A stretch of 64,000 nt of DNA from Urechis unicinctus (lineage: Eukaryota > Annelida > Polychaeta > Xenopneusta > Urechidae), in NCBI GenBank assembly GCA_034190875.2, contig CM067357.1, positions 1,312,170 to 1,376,169 on the forward strand, given 5' to 3'. The position numbers and the translations under genes are program-made. The notes under the pieces were generated by a model that searched no databases, was not told the origin of the DNA, and saw only the letters and a program-made list of their open reading frames with translations. Each line of letters starts with the position of its first letter. Within the stretch, counting starts at the first letter, position 1. Below are positions 11,651-22,605 of this stretch, one piece after another.

Positions 11651-14018
11651 TGTTTGTCCGACTGAGTGTGTATGGGCTTCTTAAATCCGATAAATGGAGT
11701 TGCGTTGGCAGCATTTTTCGGTTGAAAGATTTTCAAAAGATATGGCATTATGAGCAAAATCCTATCTAAGATGGCTATATATACGCCTTCTCAATCTACC
11801 ATTACTTGTACTGCATGAAATGGTTGAAATTATGTTAAAATTTGTCAATTTGGGGGCAGTCTGAGATTATTCGGAAAACAAAATCAAACTGCTCCTGGGG
11901 GAGTGCAATTCATTCCTGATGTTATCAAGCAGAAGGTATAGTGTCCCAAACCCACAGGAGAAAGACAAAATATAGCTCCATCTAACGATCGAGTGCCCCT
12001 CCATATCTTTGCATACGTATATCATTGGGCCTTCCTATGACAATCTACTAATATCAATACACCACACAAATGGATTTAGTCGATGTACTGAGGCGATGCA
12101 CTGATACAATTAACTGCAAGGCCTGCTCTAGAACATGTAAGTTTTTTAATTTACAATTTCTTGCTTGATTAATATTGTCACAACAGACAATGAGTGAAGG
12201 CATTGTTTATTACCGGAAGCAATTAAATTGTTCTGTTTCATTCTTTATAACAAAATATAAACGTATACCCGAACGGAATACCGTCGATTTTGGAACTCGA
12301 ATTAGGCATTACATTAAGAGGCTTTGTGTATCGCTTTTATAATATTCTAGCATTGGTATTCGGCGCTGCGTACATGCTAATTATATAAAAACCAACATTT
12401 GTTGTTTCATAGATGAATGATTTAACGCACATGTTAAACAGAAGAAACCATTAGAAATCTTGGTTTTAAAAAGACGTATGGGGTTCAAAATATGCGACAA
12501 ATTTGGTTAATATTAGTTCAGAAATGTCGACATTGTTTCAAGACAAACGATCAAAACCCAAATGAACATTGGTGCTGTTTTGTATGCATACAAGTGTTGT
12601 CTTGAGCACGTTTACATCGCCACTTTCTTACTGCCCGCACACCCTTGTAAGCCTGCTCCCCATGGTAGGCTATAATAGCCTTCTACGCCGATCTGGCTTT
12701 AGCAAATAAGCCTCATTTTCCGCTAGCACAGTAAGTTAGACTGTATTCATAATTGTAAAACTTTTGGCGACTGGAGAGTTCTGCAAACACAAATAGCGAC
12801 AGATATGATGGGATGTCTGATTCACATTTAGACCTGATTAGATCGATTGGTTCTCGTCATTGAAAGACATTGTTTCGCCATAGTTATCAAAGTGTTTTGC
12901 AATTGGACGTGCCACAATAGTGAACCCAGAGTCGAGTTTAAATTGATTGTTAAACATGATTATATTCACGGAAAATATAAGTACCTTTCCGCCTGGACAA
13001 GTGTTATCGACAACAGTGTTATCAACACGAAATTAATGGGCAGATGCATATTCCATTGGTCAAAAATACACATTCGTTCAAGGTTGCCATGTGCATTTGA
13101 CAATAGTTTTATTATTATTTTAACGGCTATTAATAATCCTACATCAGATGAATCGATTATGAATTGTATTTTATGCATATGCACCATTGACCCGATGCGG
13201 GACACTGGCACTTATTTCATCACCTGCATGAATATATGTTGAATTCATAAGTTAAAGTTTCTTTTGTGTGAAACAAATACATAGCAAGCCCAACTGTTCG
13301 TTAGTCGACAACCCGCGCGATTCCCGATGTGGGCCATTAATGCTTTGAAGAATTTCCGTTCAGCTATGATAATCCGGCTAGCTGGGGTGTTACTGTTGTT
13401 CATTATTGCTCTGACAATGATGAACGGTAGCTCTGCTGATAAAGTAGGATACATTTGCATCAAATATCAACTTCAATGTTTCATATAACATCGAAAACTA
13501 TAAATCATTCTTAAGCTTACAGGTATGTTGGCATAGTAATTGCATGATTTCAGAGAATGAACACAATTTATCGCGCTACATTTGATCATTAAAAAAAAAT
13601 CAAAAGCTTGATATACGCCCAGGAGGAATTCAGATTCAGTTTAAGTGGACAATCATATATAACAAATTTCAATTGAAATTGGCATCGACAATTTACTGCT
13701 TTTCTAAGTACCTGTGTGAACTGAACTCGTCATTAAAGGTTAGCCACGACACCAACCATGAGTTGTAACGGCGAGTTAAAGATGACCAGAGGCGTCGATG
13801 ATTACGAACTATGTGCCTCTGTTCTCTACGTGCCGGAAAAGAATAATTGCCTTATTATATCCATTTCGTCTGCAACATAAATATTTAAGCTTATATCCAT
13901 GACTGCAATGAATGCATTATGACTTCAGAATTGGTAGGGACAAATCATTTAACGAGTACATGCACCACGAATTCTTATGCGACGTGCGAATGTTCGATCC
14001 TACGTAAGCATTGGCATA
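11651..14018. other. Long intergenic stretch
   Basis: No recognised gene. A 131-codon open frame at 12847-13242 (plus) has no domain, no splice or poly(A) context and AT-driven composition, so it is not called. A CCCGCGCGA-type GC island near 13310 is short and isolated. Confidence 0.3.
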
Positions 14019-14252
<234 letters not shown>

Positions 14253-14339
14253 CTGTACTGATAAATACATTTTGTTTCATTGGCATGTGTTAATATATAT
14301 ACATTTTTTCATGCATATAATTTTTAGGTGCATATATAG

Positions 14340-14340
<1 letters not shown>

Positions 14341-14434
<94 letters not shown>
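14341..14434. repeat. (TA)n microsatellite
   Basis: Nearly pure TA for about 90 bp, preceded by two copies of 'taggtgcatata'. About 650 bp upstream of the first GPCR exon. Confidence 0.95.
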
Positions 14435-14435
<1 letters not shown>

Positions 14436-15084
14436 TGTTATGAGAATAACCTTAGCATACACATATGAGATACAATTGTGGAAATGGCGCATATTTGCTA
14501 TATAACAGTTGCATATACAAGTGCATGATGCTATGAGGTTCTCCAAATTCCGTGTTTTTCGTCAGTGTAAAACACAGAAACTTCGGAGTCAGCTCTGAGC
14601 TATCGACAGCATATTTACTCAGACGTCATATCGATCGCAACAGCAAATAGAATGCTATCGGTGTTGATATAGACATCCTTTAAAAGGAAACAAAACTGTT
14701 TCGAACTACAATAATTATCACCAAAATCTCACATTGACATTCGGAAAGCAGGTTCTCCCTGCATGTATTCCGGTGCGTGATGATTGCCATGGATGGTTTC
14801 GGCTTGCATGGGACACTCTATCGCTAGAACACAATATTGCCAAATCAGAACCTACTTAGCAGCCATTTGGAAGATCGTAAACGTGTCATTTAGGCGTTTA
14901 GGTAGCTCTTCGTGAGATAACCTCAGCACGCATCGGGCGTGGTAGTACCATAACAACAGCTTGACCACCACATGTTTTCTGAGAACCTAGTATCCTATTG
15001 CATTGCTTGTACAGCATAAATACAGCGAAATATTGAATCCAAGCAAATTCAACGAACTGACAGTCAGAACGAGTCGAGGCAACC
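14435..15084. promoter_or_regulatory. 5' flank of the GPCR gene (duplicated with it)
   Basis: From about 14877 the sequence (cgtgtcatttaggcg..., CTTCGTGAGAT..., GGTAGTACCA...) is matched at 19500-19570, so the duplication unit includes the 5' flank and probably the promoter. No TATA box or initiator can be assigned with confidence. Confidence 0.4.
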
Positions 15085-16604
15085 ATGCTGGGCTGCAAGT
15101 CGTATATGTTCTTGCTGGTAGTTGTGATCATTCCAAAGGTGCAAAGCTGGGACGACATGCTAACAACAGAAATGCAGTAAGTTGGATATAAGCACATTAT
15201 TTAACAGTGTCACTCCTGTCTCTGTGTTACACAGGTGTAGTGTAATAATTGCCACAATTGATAATGATAAATCATCCCTCAGAAATGAGAAATTATCAGC
15301 ACTATAAACTGAAGCTGCAAACCTTTATTGCGCTTTAGGTTTTTCTGTAGTTCTGAATTGATACAAAAATCATTTTGGTCTCTCCCCTTTTGACCGATGC
15401 ATGCTATTTGTATTCAATATCTTAAGGAACAACACTTCGGCCCCGAACTATGAGGACAAATGGCGCGCAAACTACAACAACACAGAATTGACACAAGGTT
15501 CGCTAGGATCTAATACAACGGTCATTGCCTCCCAAGAAGACCTGACAACAAATATCTATTCTACAGTGAACATGCTCAAGAATGTACGATATGAAAGGAT
15601 GACCCTTGATGAAGTTAAAAGGATTCAATATATACACAGAATAAATTCAAGGTATGTAAGGCCATGCCTGTACGTTCTTGGTATTGTTGGTAGCTTATTG
15701 GCATTTCTAACCCTGCTTCTACGTGCTCAAAAGCACACGGCTCATATCTATATGGGGGCTCTCGCACTTTCGGATTTGTTTGGTAGTGTTGCTGCTTGTG
15801 CGTTTGGTTGGCTCGACCTATTATGTGACGAGGGATGGTCAACAGTATCATGTACAGCCCTGTATTACATTGCATTACCATGTTTGTACGTAGGCCGTTC
15901 TTGTCTAATGACTTCTAATCTGTTAGCAGTAGCATTAGCCGCCGATCGCTATGTGGTCGTCCGATTGCCACTTAGAAGATCTGTGTACTGCATTCCTAGA
16001 AGAGCGTACAAAATTGGACTGAGCATTTTCATCATATCTTTAGCAATATGCATACATTTTCCAATACGATTCAAACCCATCTATGTCTATAACGAAAGCA
16101 CGAAAACATTTACATCTGTTGTTATCTATTGGACAAGGTTTGGGCTGAACAACGCTATCACTTACATCTTTACATATCTTGAAATGATTATTCGGTTTGT
16201 TATTCCTTTATTTTGTCTAGCATGGTTCAATATTGCACTCGTACATAGCCTTGCGCAAAATCGAAAAAAACGAAAGGCTATTGCAGAGAGCAGCGCAGAT
16301 CATACAAGTAAAGCCCAAAACCAACTGGTTCTTATAACGATATTTATAATCATTTTCTTCTTTTTTTACCCAGACAATTGAGTTTGTAAAACAATTCTTG
16401 TTTCAGTTCGCACAATCGTGGCATTTTACTTTCAAAATGGAATTGCTTATTATAATTCAATACGACTTCCTTGTTCTTAACCTATGCGTTAATTTTTTTA
16501 TATACATTGGTTTAAGTCCAGCTTTTCGTAAAATGACCTTGAGTCTGTTCCAAGCGAAGAAAGTGCTCAATAAGAGCACTGAACAAACAACATCACAAAA
16601 GTGA
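15085..16604 (+). CDS. Class A (rhodopsin-like) G-protein-coupled receptor, two exons, one frameshift
   Basis: Seven-transmembrane receptor of unknown ligand. Model: exon 1 15085-15176 encodes a signal peptide (MLGCKSYMFLLVVVIIPKVQ) and ends CA before GTAAGT. The intron is 15177-15426. Exon 2 from 15427 restores the frame (CA+G) and enters an N-glycosylation-rich tail (NNT, NNT, NTT). Counting from the ATG at 15401, TM1 is about 88-109, TM2 115-138 (LALSD), TM3 153-181, ADRY at 181-184, TM4 204-222, TM5 252-281, basic ICL3 (NRKKRK) and TM6 307-325. TM7 follows in another frame (16398-16604): NLCVNFFIYIGLSPAFRK, an N-x4-NF-IY variant of NPxxY seen in invertebrate peptide-type receptors. The break is at a seven-T run (16361-16367) where one extra T shifts the frame into TGA, so it is either a sequencing indel or a recent null allele. 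Exon 1 is inferred, but its paralogue keeps it. Confidence 0.78.
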
Positions 16605-19495
16605 GACGAGTGTTGGGTTTCAGTTAAGCCCGATAATTTGGATATGATTGCGTTATCGTTTGTGTTATTTATATACCATCACTTAATAATTCTACCTGTA
16701 TGTATTTAGCTCAACTAAGTATCAGTTAATGTGGTGACTACACATTTATAAGGGTGTAATGGTTAAATATGCATGTTGTGCATGAAAAGTGTTGCATGCA
16801 TTGATATTGTTTATCGTTCGTGAGGCTGTTGTGCAGTTTATGCAGACATTCAAACCGAAAGATGAAAGAGACCAATTTACTAAGAACGTTGTGGCTATGT
16901 CCTGATACTAATGTTGTTAGTGCCCATAACTTATTTGCAGTACCTCTGTAACACACACCGTGTATGGTAATGGCTATCATAATTTTGCACTGCGTTGTAC
17001 AATTGTTTTGTATGGCCAAGGAATCATTTAAATCCTGCGTCAAGGTGATTCATGGTTATAAATTGCTTCTACATAATTATGTCTCAATTTAATTTTACTT
17101 GTGTGTAATAACAGTGGGTAAAGCAGAGCATAACCAGAATGTCTTGTGCTGATTGTGGGATATCATTGTCATTCTAATAGGTTTTGGTTGAACAAGTTTA
17201 AAATGCATTATAATTTGTGTTGTAAACCTGGAATATTGTATCCATATGAAGATGATAGAACGTTCTAGTTTGCACATTAGCTAACTACGGAATGTGTATG
17301 TATTTATATCATTGCTATTTGATTGATGTTAACAATAAAACTGCACATGAAAATTTCTGTCAGCAGCATACTCGTTTATTTACTTCAGACAATATCAAAT
17401 CGCACGGAAGTATGTTCCGGGGCTTTGTACGTCACAATAGAGTAATAGATTTAAGCTTAAATCATGATTGGATGGTCAATGCATTCATATTCAGCCGTTA
17501 ATAGTGCGTCCCAAGTAACTGCTGACCAGGTGGTAATATGCAGTCTAGTGCCATGCAAATTGTGACGTGGCCCCACTCACATTCTCGCGTCCGCTGGCAT
17601 CAGTCGCTGCAGAAAGGAACTTGTACAGATGCATTTAGATAGATAACACAAATGTTTATGTTTTTAAATCGTTACTAGACGTTGTCAAACAACGTAACTC
17701 CAACCATGCAAGAAAGGTTCACATTTTACTCGTCGCAAACGTCAAAAAATAAGACTGGGGCCGAAAAAATCTACTTCAGAATGAATATTGTTCTTTGTCA
17801 ACGAGCCTGTATGCCATTGCCTTAAAGAAATCAAATAAGACCAGCAGACATAAGGTTCTAGCCAGCGAGTGTCCTTATAACAGGCGCTCGGTTTCCGATG
17901 CACGGCATCCGAGTGGCTACATCGATGTATAACTAGTGGCATGCAGTCTTTGGTGCTGTGACGGACCAACTCGTGGGTAAACGCGGAATACTAGCCATTC
18001 AAAAGTTGATAATTGAATGGCGTAATCTTTACTGTTTAAAGTACGATTATCCAAGGGAAAGAATAATGGAATAGCGCGACGGCGGTGGCGATCACTTGCA
18101 TACCTTCTTGACATATACAGTTGTAGCGACTAGCCGCTCGGAAACTTGGCATCCAGAACCGAGTATCTGTGGTGCTGATGTTGCACCCTTCTGCATTACA
18201 TATGTGCGCACTCACGCACACTTCTTACCCTGATGTAACATGGTCAATGTCTGCTGAGGCACTAAGGTCTTTCGAAGTGCTCTCCCTCTGACGTCACAAG
18301 CGCTTGGTACCAGCGAACAATTGAATATTCCAGTTTATACATCAAATGTTTGAATAGGGAAGGTAGCCAAGTAAAAGACATTCACTCAAGGAATAATAAA
18401 TTAGCGAACGGGCCGCCATTGCGATGCAAACATCCGGAAAGGCAGATCGCAAAGCCTAGTCTTAATCACGTGACAATCTCCTTTCAATTTGATTTGCAGC
18501 AAATTTACGATGCTAGTCGGCAAGATATTCTGGTTGTTCCGAATGGAGCGTGGGATGTCATTGTTGGCAGACACGCTGAATCAGGTGAACATGGCGCGTT
18601 AGTCACAATGTGTCTCCAGTAACGACGTCTGCGACGTTAAGATTAGTTGTACTATAAACGAGAGAACTGCGGAAGCTAATCACGCGAACCACAATTTTCA
18701 AACGGCTAGTATGTTGCGGTTTATCACGAAAGAGTCTACCAAAGCACCAGAAGCACTTCCCAGGCTGGGATCAAGACTTGGTTAGTCTCGGACTATTTCG
18801 ATACTTGGCGTTGATTGACTCAATATTCATTTAAGGGTTTGAGCACCAGTCGCACAAATATGCCTTCAAATTCAGGTAATAACAGGTGTAAAAATATTGG
18901 TTCACACAACACAGACCCTGTATCTTAATAAGGTTTGTGAGTTATCCAATAGAAGGACGTTACGGCAAAACAATTATCCCACTGATATCTAAGCAGTGCT
19001 TGTCATCATTATTCATGAATCCATGACCACGATGAACCATTGACACTGTAGGTCGCGCCACACGTAAATTGTCGTCAATACAGACGCAGCTTACATATGT
19101 ACATTCACGAATAAGACCCAATTCCATCCACGATGCTTACACAGATTAACGTATTATTTGGACGAATACAGAACATTTCTTTTAATTAGGTAGGGCTACA
19201 CAAAAACAAGACAATGTAATATGAAATGGTTTCAACGCTTGAAGAAAATCCCCATTATATCACTGAAATATTGTTCGTTCACAGTCGACCTCATTACTGT
19301 CCTTCATCAGAACAAGATACCTCCCGCACAAGACAAGTAACCTACAATACCTGTCAAAATGATAAATTAATTTAGTCTAATCTAGCTGCCGCTTTGGCGT
19401 GTTCCTTTAGTATGCGGATATCATTTCGCTACGCTATGTCATGTCGCTTGAATACAACTAATAAGCAGTAGGTGGAATAAGCAACCGAAGCAGTA
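16605..19495. other. Spacer between tandem GPCR copies
   Basis: Contains the probable 3' UTR of the receptor (an AATAAA occurs at about 17333) and otherwise AT-rich sequence. Open frames at 16738-18622 are under 105 codons and have no domains. Confidence 0.35.
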
Positions 19496-19995
19496 AACGT
19501 GTCTTCTGGGCGTTAAGTAAGCCCTTCGTGAGATGACTACATTACCCCTAGGTCGTGGTAGTACCACAAACAACAATTGCAAATTAACGGGCCATGCCAG
19601 AATGAGTATCTCTAGAACACCAATCTATGCGTAGTCAAACATGTGGCCTTCCCATTACCGCATCATATAACATTGAGTGTTTGACAAATTAGTTAAATCT
19701 AATCGGGTCACCATTTATGGTGGTTCGTTTTGCAATCGGAAAGCCGTTTTTCACGACTCATAGTCCTGATCGTGACGTTTGTAATGGACGGTTTTGCTTT
19801 TAACACGACACCCAATCGCTTGATCACGATATTGACAACTAAATACCTAATAAGCAACGGCAGGCAACCTCATGTTTACCTCTTGCACAGCCAAATATGT
19901 CATAGCCAAGCATGTTTTGAGAGTCTGTTATGTAATTGCAATGCTGGTACAGTATAGATGCACATTCACAAATTGACAGTAAGAACTATGTAACC

Positions 19996-21350
19996 ATGCA
20001 GGGCAGCAAATCAGCATGTTCCTGCTGGTATTAGTGATAATTCCAACAATGCTATTCTGGGACGATATACATATAACAGAAGTGCGGTGATTTCAATACA
20101 GACACATTATTTAATCGTGCTTCAGTTGCTGTTTCTGTGTTTAACAGGTTTAGTGTAATAATTACCTCAATTTATAATAATTGACCACCCCGTTAAATAA
20201 GAAACAATCAGTGCGAGAAATAGGCGAATACACAAGCGGTTCAATCACAAATAATGACTTTACATCTCATGAACTAATGCAGAATCAGGTTGTTTGCTCC
20301 TTTGATGCATACTATTGATATTACATATCTCATGGAACAACACCTCTGCCCCTAACCATGTAGAAAAAGGGAACTGAACCCTCAGCGGCATCCAATAACT
20401 AGACGATTCGGCACGAACTCACTAAACGGTCGTTGGCTTCCAAGACGATTTGACAAGGAACACCTCTTTACTACAGAGAAGAGGTAAGGAGGCAATATAT
20501 GCACGGATAACCTTGGATGAGATTAAATTGCTAGAAGGTATGTTATGCCAGGCCTGCTCGTTCTTGTTGCTGTTGGTAGCTTATTTCTGACCTTACTTCT
20601 CCGTGCTCCTAGGCACACAGCTAATATCGATATGTGGGCTCTTGCACTCGGGTTTCTCGACCTGTTGTGCGACGAATGATGGTCAGCAGTATCTTGTACA
20701 GCCCTGTATTACATTTCATTACGATCCTTGTACATAGGCCGATCATACCTAATGACTTATAATGTTTTAACCTGTAGCGTTAGCCGCCGTTGGTTAAACG
20801 ATGTGTGTACTGCATACCCAGAAGAGCGTCCATTTTTATCATATCATTTGCAATAAATCATTGTTTTCCAATACATTTCAAACCCATTTATGAAAGCACA
20901 AAGCAATTTACATCTGTTGTTATCTACTGGACGAGATTTGGCTTGAACAACGTCGGACATTCACCTTTACGCACCTGGAAACGATTATTCTCTTCGCTAT
21001 TCCATTATCATGTCTTGCCTGGTTTAATACTGAATTCATACAAATCCTTGTTTAAAATCGAAAACAACCGACAGGTGATTGCCGAAAGCAGCGTAGATCA
21101 TATGTCGTAACGCTATCTTGTCCACGCCGCTAACTTGTCCAACCGCATACAGCGCTGGGTAATATTTCTGTGATACACGCTTTATTGACACGACTTTCTT
21201 TGGTCGTGCGATTAAGTTTGTTTGTTCCATTATATGAGTTTGGAAAATTTTAGTTCGCTGGTCTCTTCCATTGCATGATTGAATTTTACCTGCTGCAGTA
21301 TGGTAATTGTGGAAGACTGCCTTGTTATTTTGTATTCGTTTGTTTATTTT
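19996..21350 (+). pseudogene. GPCR pseudogene, tandem paralogue of 15085-16604
   Basis: Collinear with the intact copy: a start and signal-like exon (ATGCAGGGCAGC... at 19996), a diverged splice donor (GCGGTGATT instead of GCAGTAAGT), the same intron ending, then the receptor body from about 20335. Recognisable blocks include RCVYCIPRRA, SVVIYWTRFGLNN and 'AESSVDH'. The frame is broken many times: parts of TM1-TM2 and the DRY region are deleted or shifted (about 20560-20790), and a foreign segment (about 21104-21190) is inserted between ICL3 and TM7. TM7-like DNA resumes near 21195-21320. It cannot make a receptor. Its 5' flank (19496 onward) is also duplicated, so this was a genomic duplication and not retrocopying. 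Confidence 0.85.
21104..21190 (-). mobile_element. Short inserted repeat shared with 29300-29390
   Basis: Positions 21104-21143 match the reverse complement of 29351-29390 with one mismatch in 40, and weaker similarity continues to about 21190 (GTGATACAC block). It interrupts the GPCR pseudogene, so it arrived after the duplication or came with its decay. The element class is unknown. Confidence 0.65.
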
Positions 21351-21613
21351 GAACTTATAATTACTTCTGTTATTTATATTCCCGTATTTAGTGGTCTTGA
21401 ACGATAATATAAAGGCTTCGTCGCTTAGTTCTCATTTATGTCAATATATGTTGCATCTTTGTATCATTTTGAGTCAAGGCAGGATAATTATAAGGCATTA
21501 CACAGTTATTCAGTCACCCTTAAATTCAAATGCTGTTGAAGATATAAATATACTGTTTTGGTACACACTTCTGTGTACTTGCCCCGGACAGGAGGTGGGC
21601 TGGACCTACAATC

Positions 21614-21676
21614 GGCCCCTAAGATCTGCAGTAGGGGCCTACACCTAGCCGTGCACGACGTTTATTAACGTCGTGC
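21614..21676. repeat. Two adjacent perfect hairpins
   Basis: Hairpin 1: GGCCCCTA 21614-21621 / TAGGGGCC 21632-21639, 10-nt loop. Hairpin 2: GCACGACGTT 21653-21662 / AACGTCGTGC 21667-21676, TATT loop. Only 13 bp separate them. Function unknown; possible termini or subterminal structures of a DNA transposon. Confidence 0.8.
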
Positions 21677-22605
21677 AAAGATCGTAACCGAATGCGCATG
21701 AACGATACATGAGTTCCAATTATACACGATAATTACACAAATGTACATATGAAGAATAATTTTTCACATAAATGAATGTTTATTAACAAGTTGAGTTAGT
21801 TTACGTGAGAGATTTCGTCAAAGGCGATTTAATCCGGCCACACAAATTCTGAAAAGTTCATGTTTATTTTGAACGACAAGATCGGTTTCTGCGCGCATGC
21901 GCAGACAAGGTTCCTCGCAAGCGAACTTTTTCTTTCTGAATTTTATTATTTGAGTATGTGTGTCATTTTGTCAATGATTATCTTTTGGAAATATCTACTT
22001 TGAAGGGCGATATGTATTCAACGATATCACATTGACATTTAAAAAAAGATAACACTTATTGATTCCCGTAGTCTGGAGGGGGCACTTGGCCATGTCCTAC
22101 GTAGGGTTGTGCCCCGGGATCTTAAAAACCTGTACCCGTCAAACAAGGTAGAAATGGCAAGAGCATACCCCATCCTACATTTATGAGGTCAACAAAACCC
22201 GTCGGGAGGCCGAAAAAAACCTACCCCGACACATGTATACTGCCTCTATATACTTAAGTGCCCCCTCCTCCGGGACCTGCAGCCACATGGCGAGTGAAAA
22301 TGAAACTGCGTAATGTGACGTCATATCTCCAAAACTGGGGCTGCCGTGAACGAAAGTTGTGATTCTAAAAGTTCATTTGACAATTGCTAAATAATAACGA
22401 GACAGTGGATAACCAAAATAGGCCGGAGAAGCGGATATTCATCTCATTTGTCGACATATATATTTACGTAAGTACACAACTTGGTGGTAAGCCGCGGAGA
22501 CGCGAAATAAAAAAATTTGCACACGACCCACATATCCTCACTCACGACGGTATATATTTATATTACCGTCGTTCGCGGCTAGCCTACACCATGCCACCTG
22601 GCCTC
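21677..22605. other. Intergenic, includes a small inverted-repeat element
   Basis: No gene recognised apart from the inverted-repeat-bounded segment at 22075-22268 listed separately. Positions 21890-21904 carry GCGCGCATGCGCAG, a short palindromic GC-rich word. Confidence 0.3.
22075..22268. mobile_element. 194-bp segment bounded by perfect 13-bp inverted repeats
   Basis: GGAGGGGGCACTT at 22075-22087 and its exact complement AAGTGCCCCCTCC at 22256-22268 enclose non-coding sequence with its own GTCGGGAGG/CCCCGAC pairing. This fits a MITE. No clear target-site duplication is visible on either side. It could instead be LTR-related sequence of the neighbouring gypsy remnant. Confidence 0.5.

Noticed and set aside
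12847-13242. 131-codon open frame as a gene
   Set aside because: No domain, splice signal or poly(A) context, and its complement is also open; it looks like chance in AT-rich DNA.
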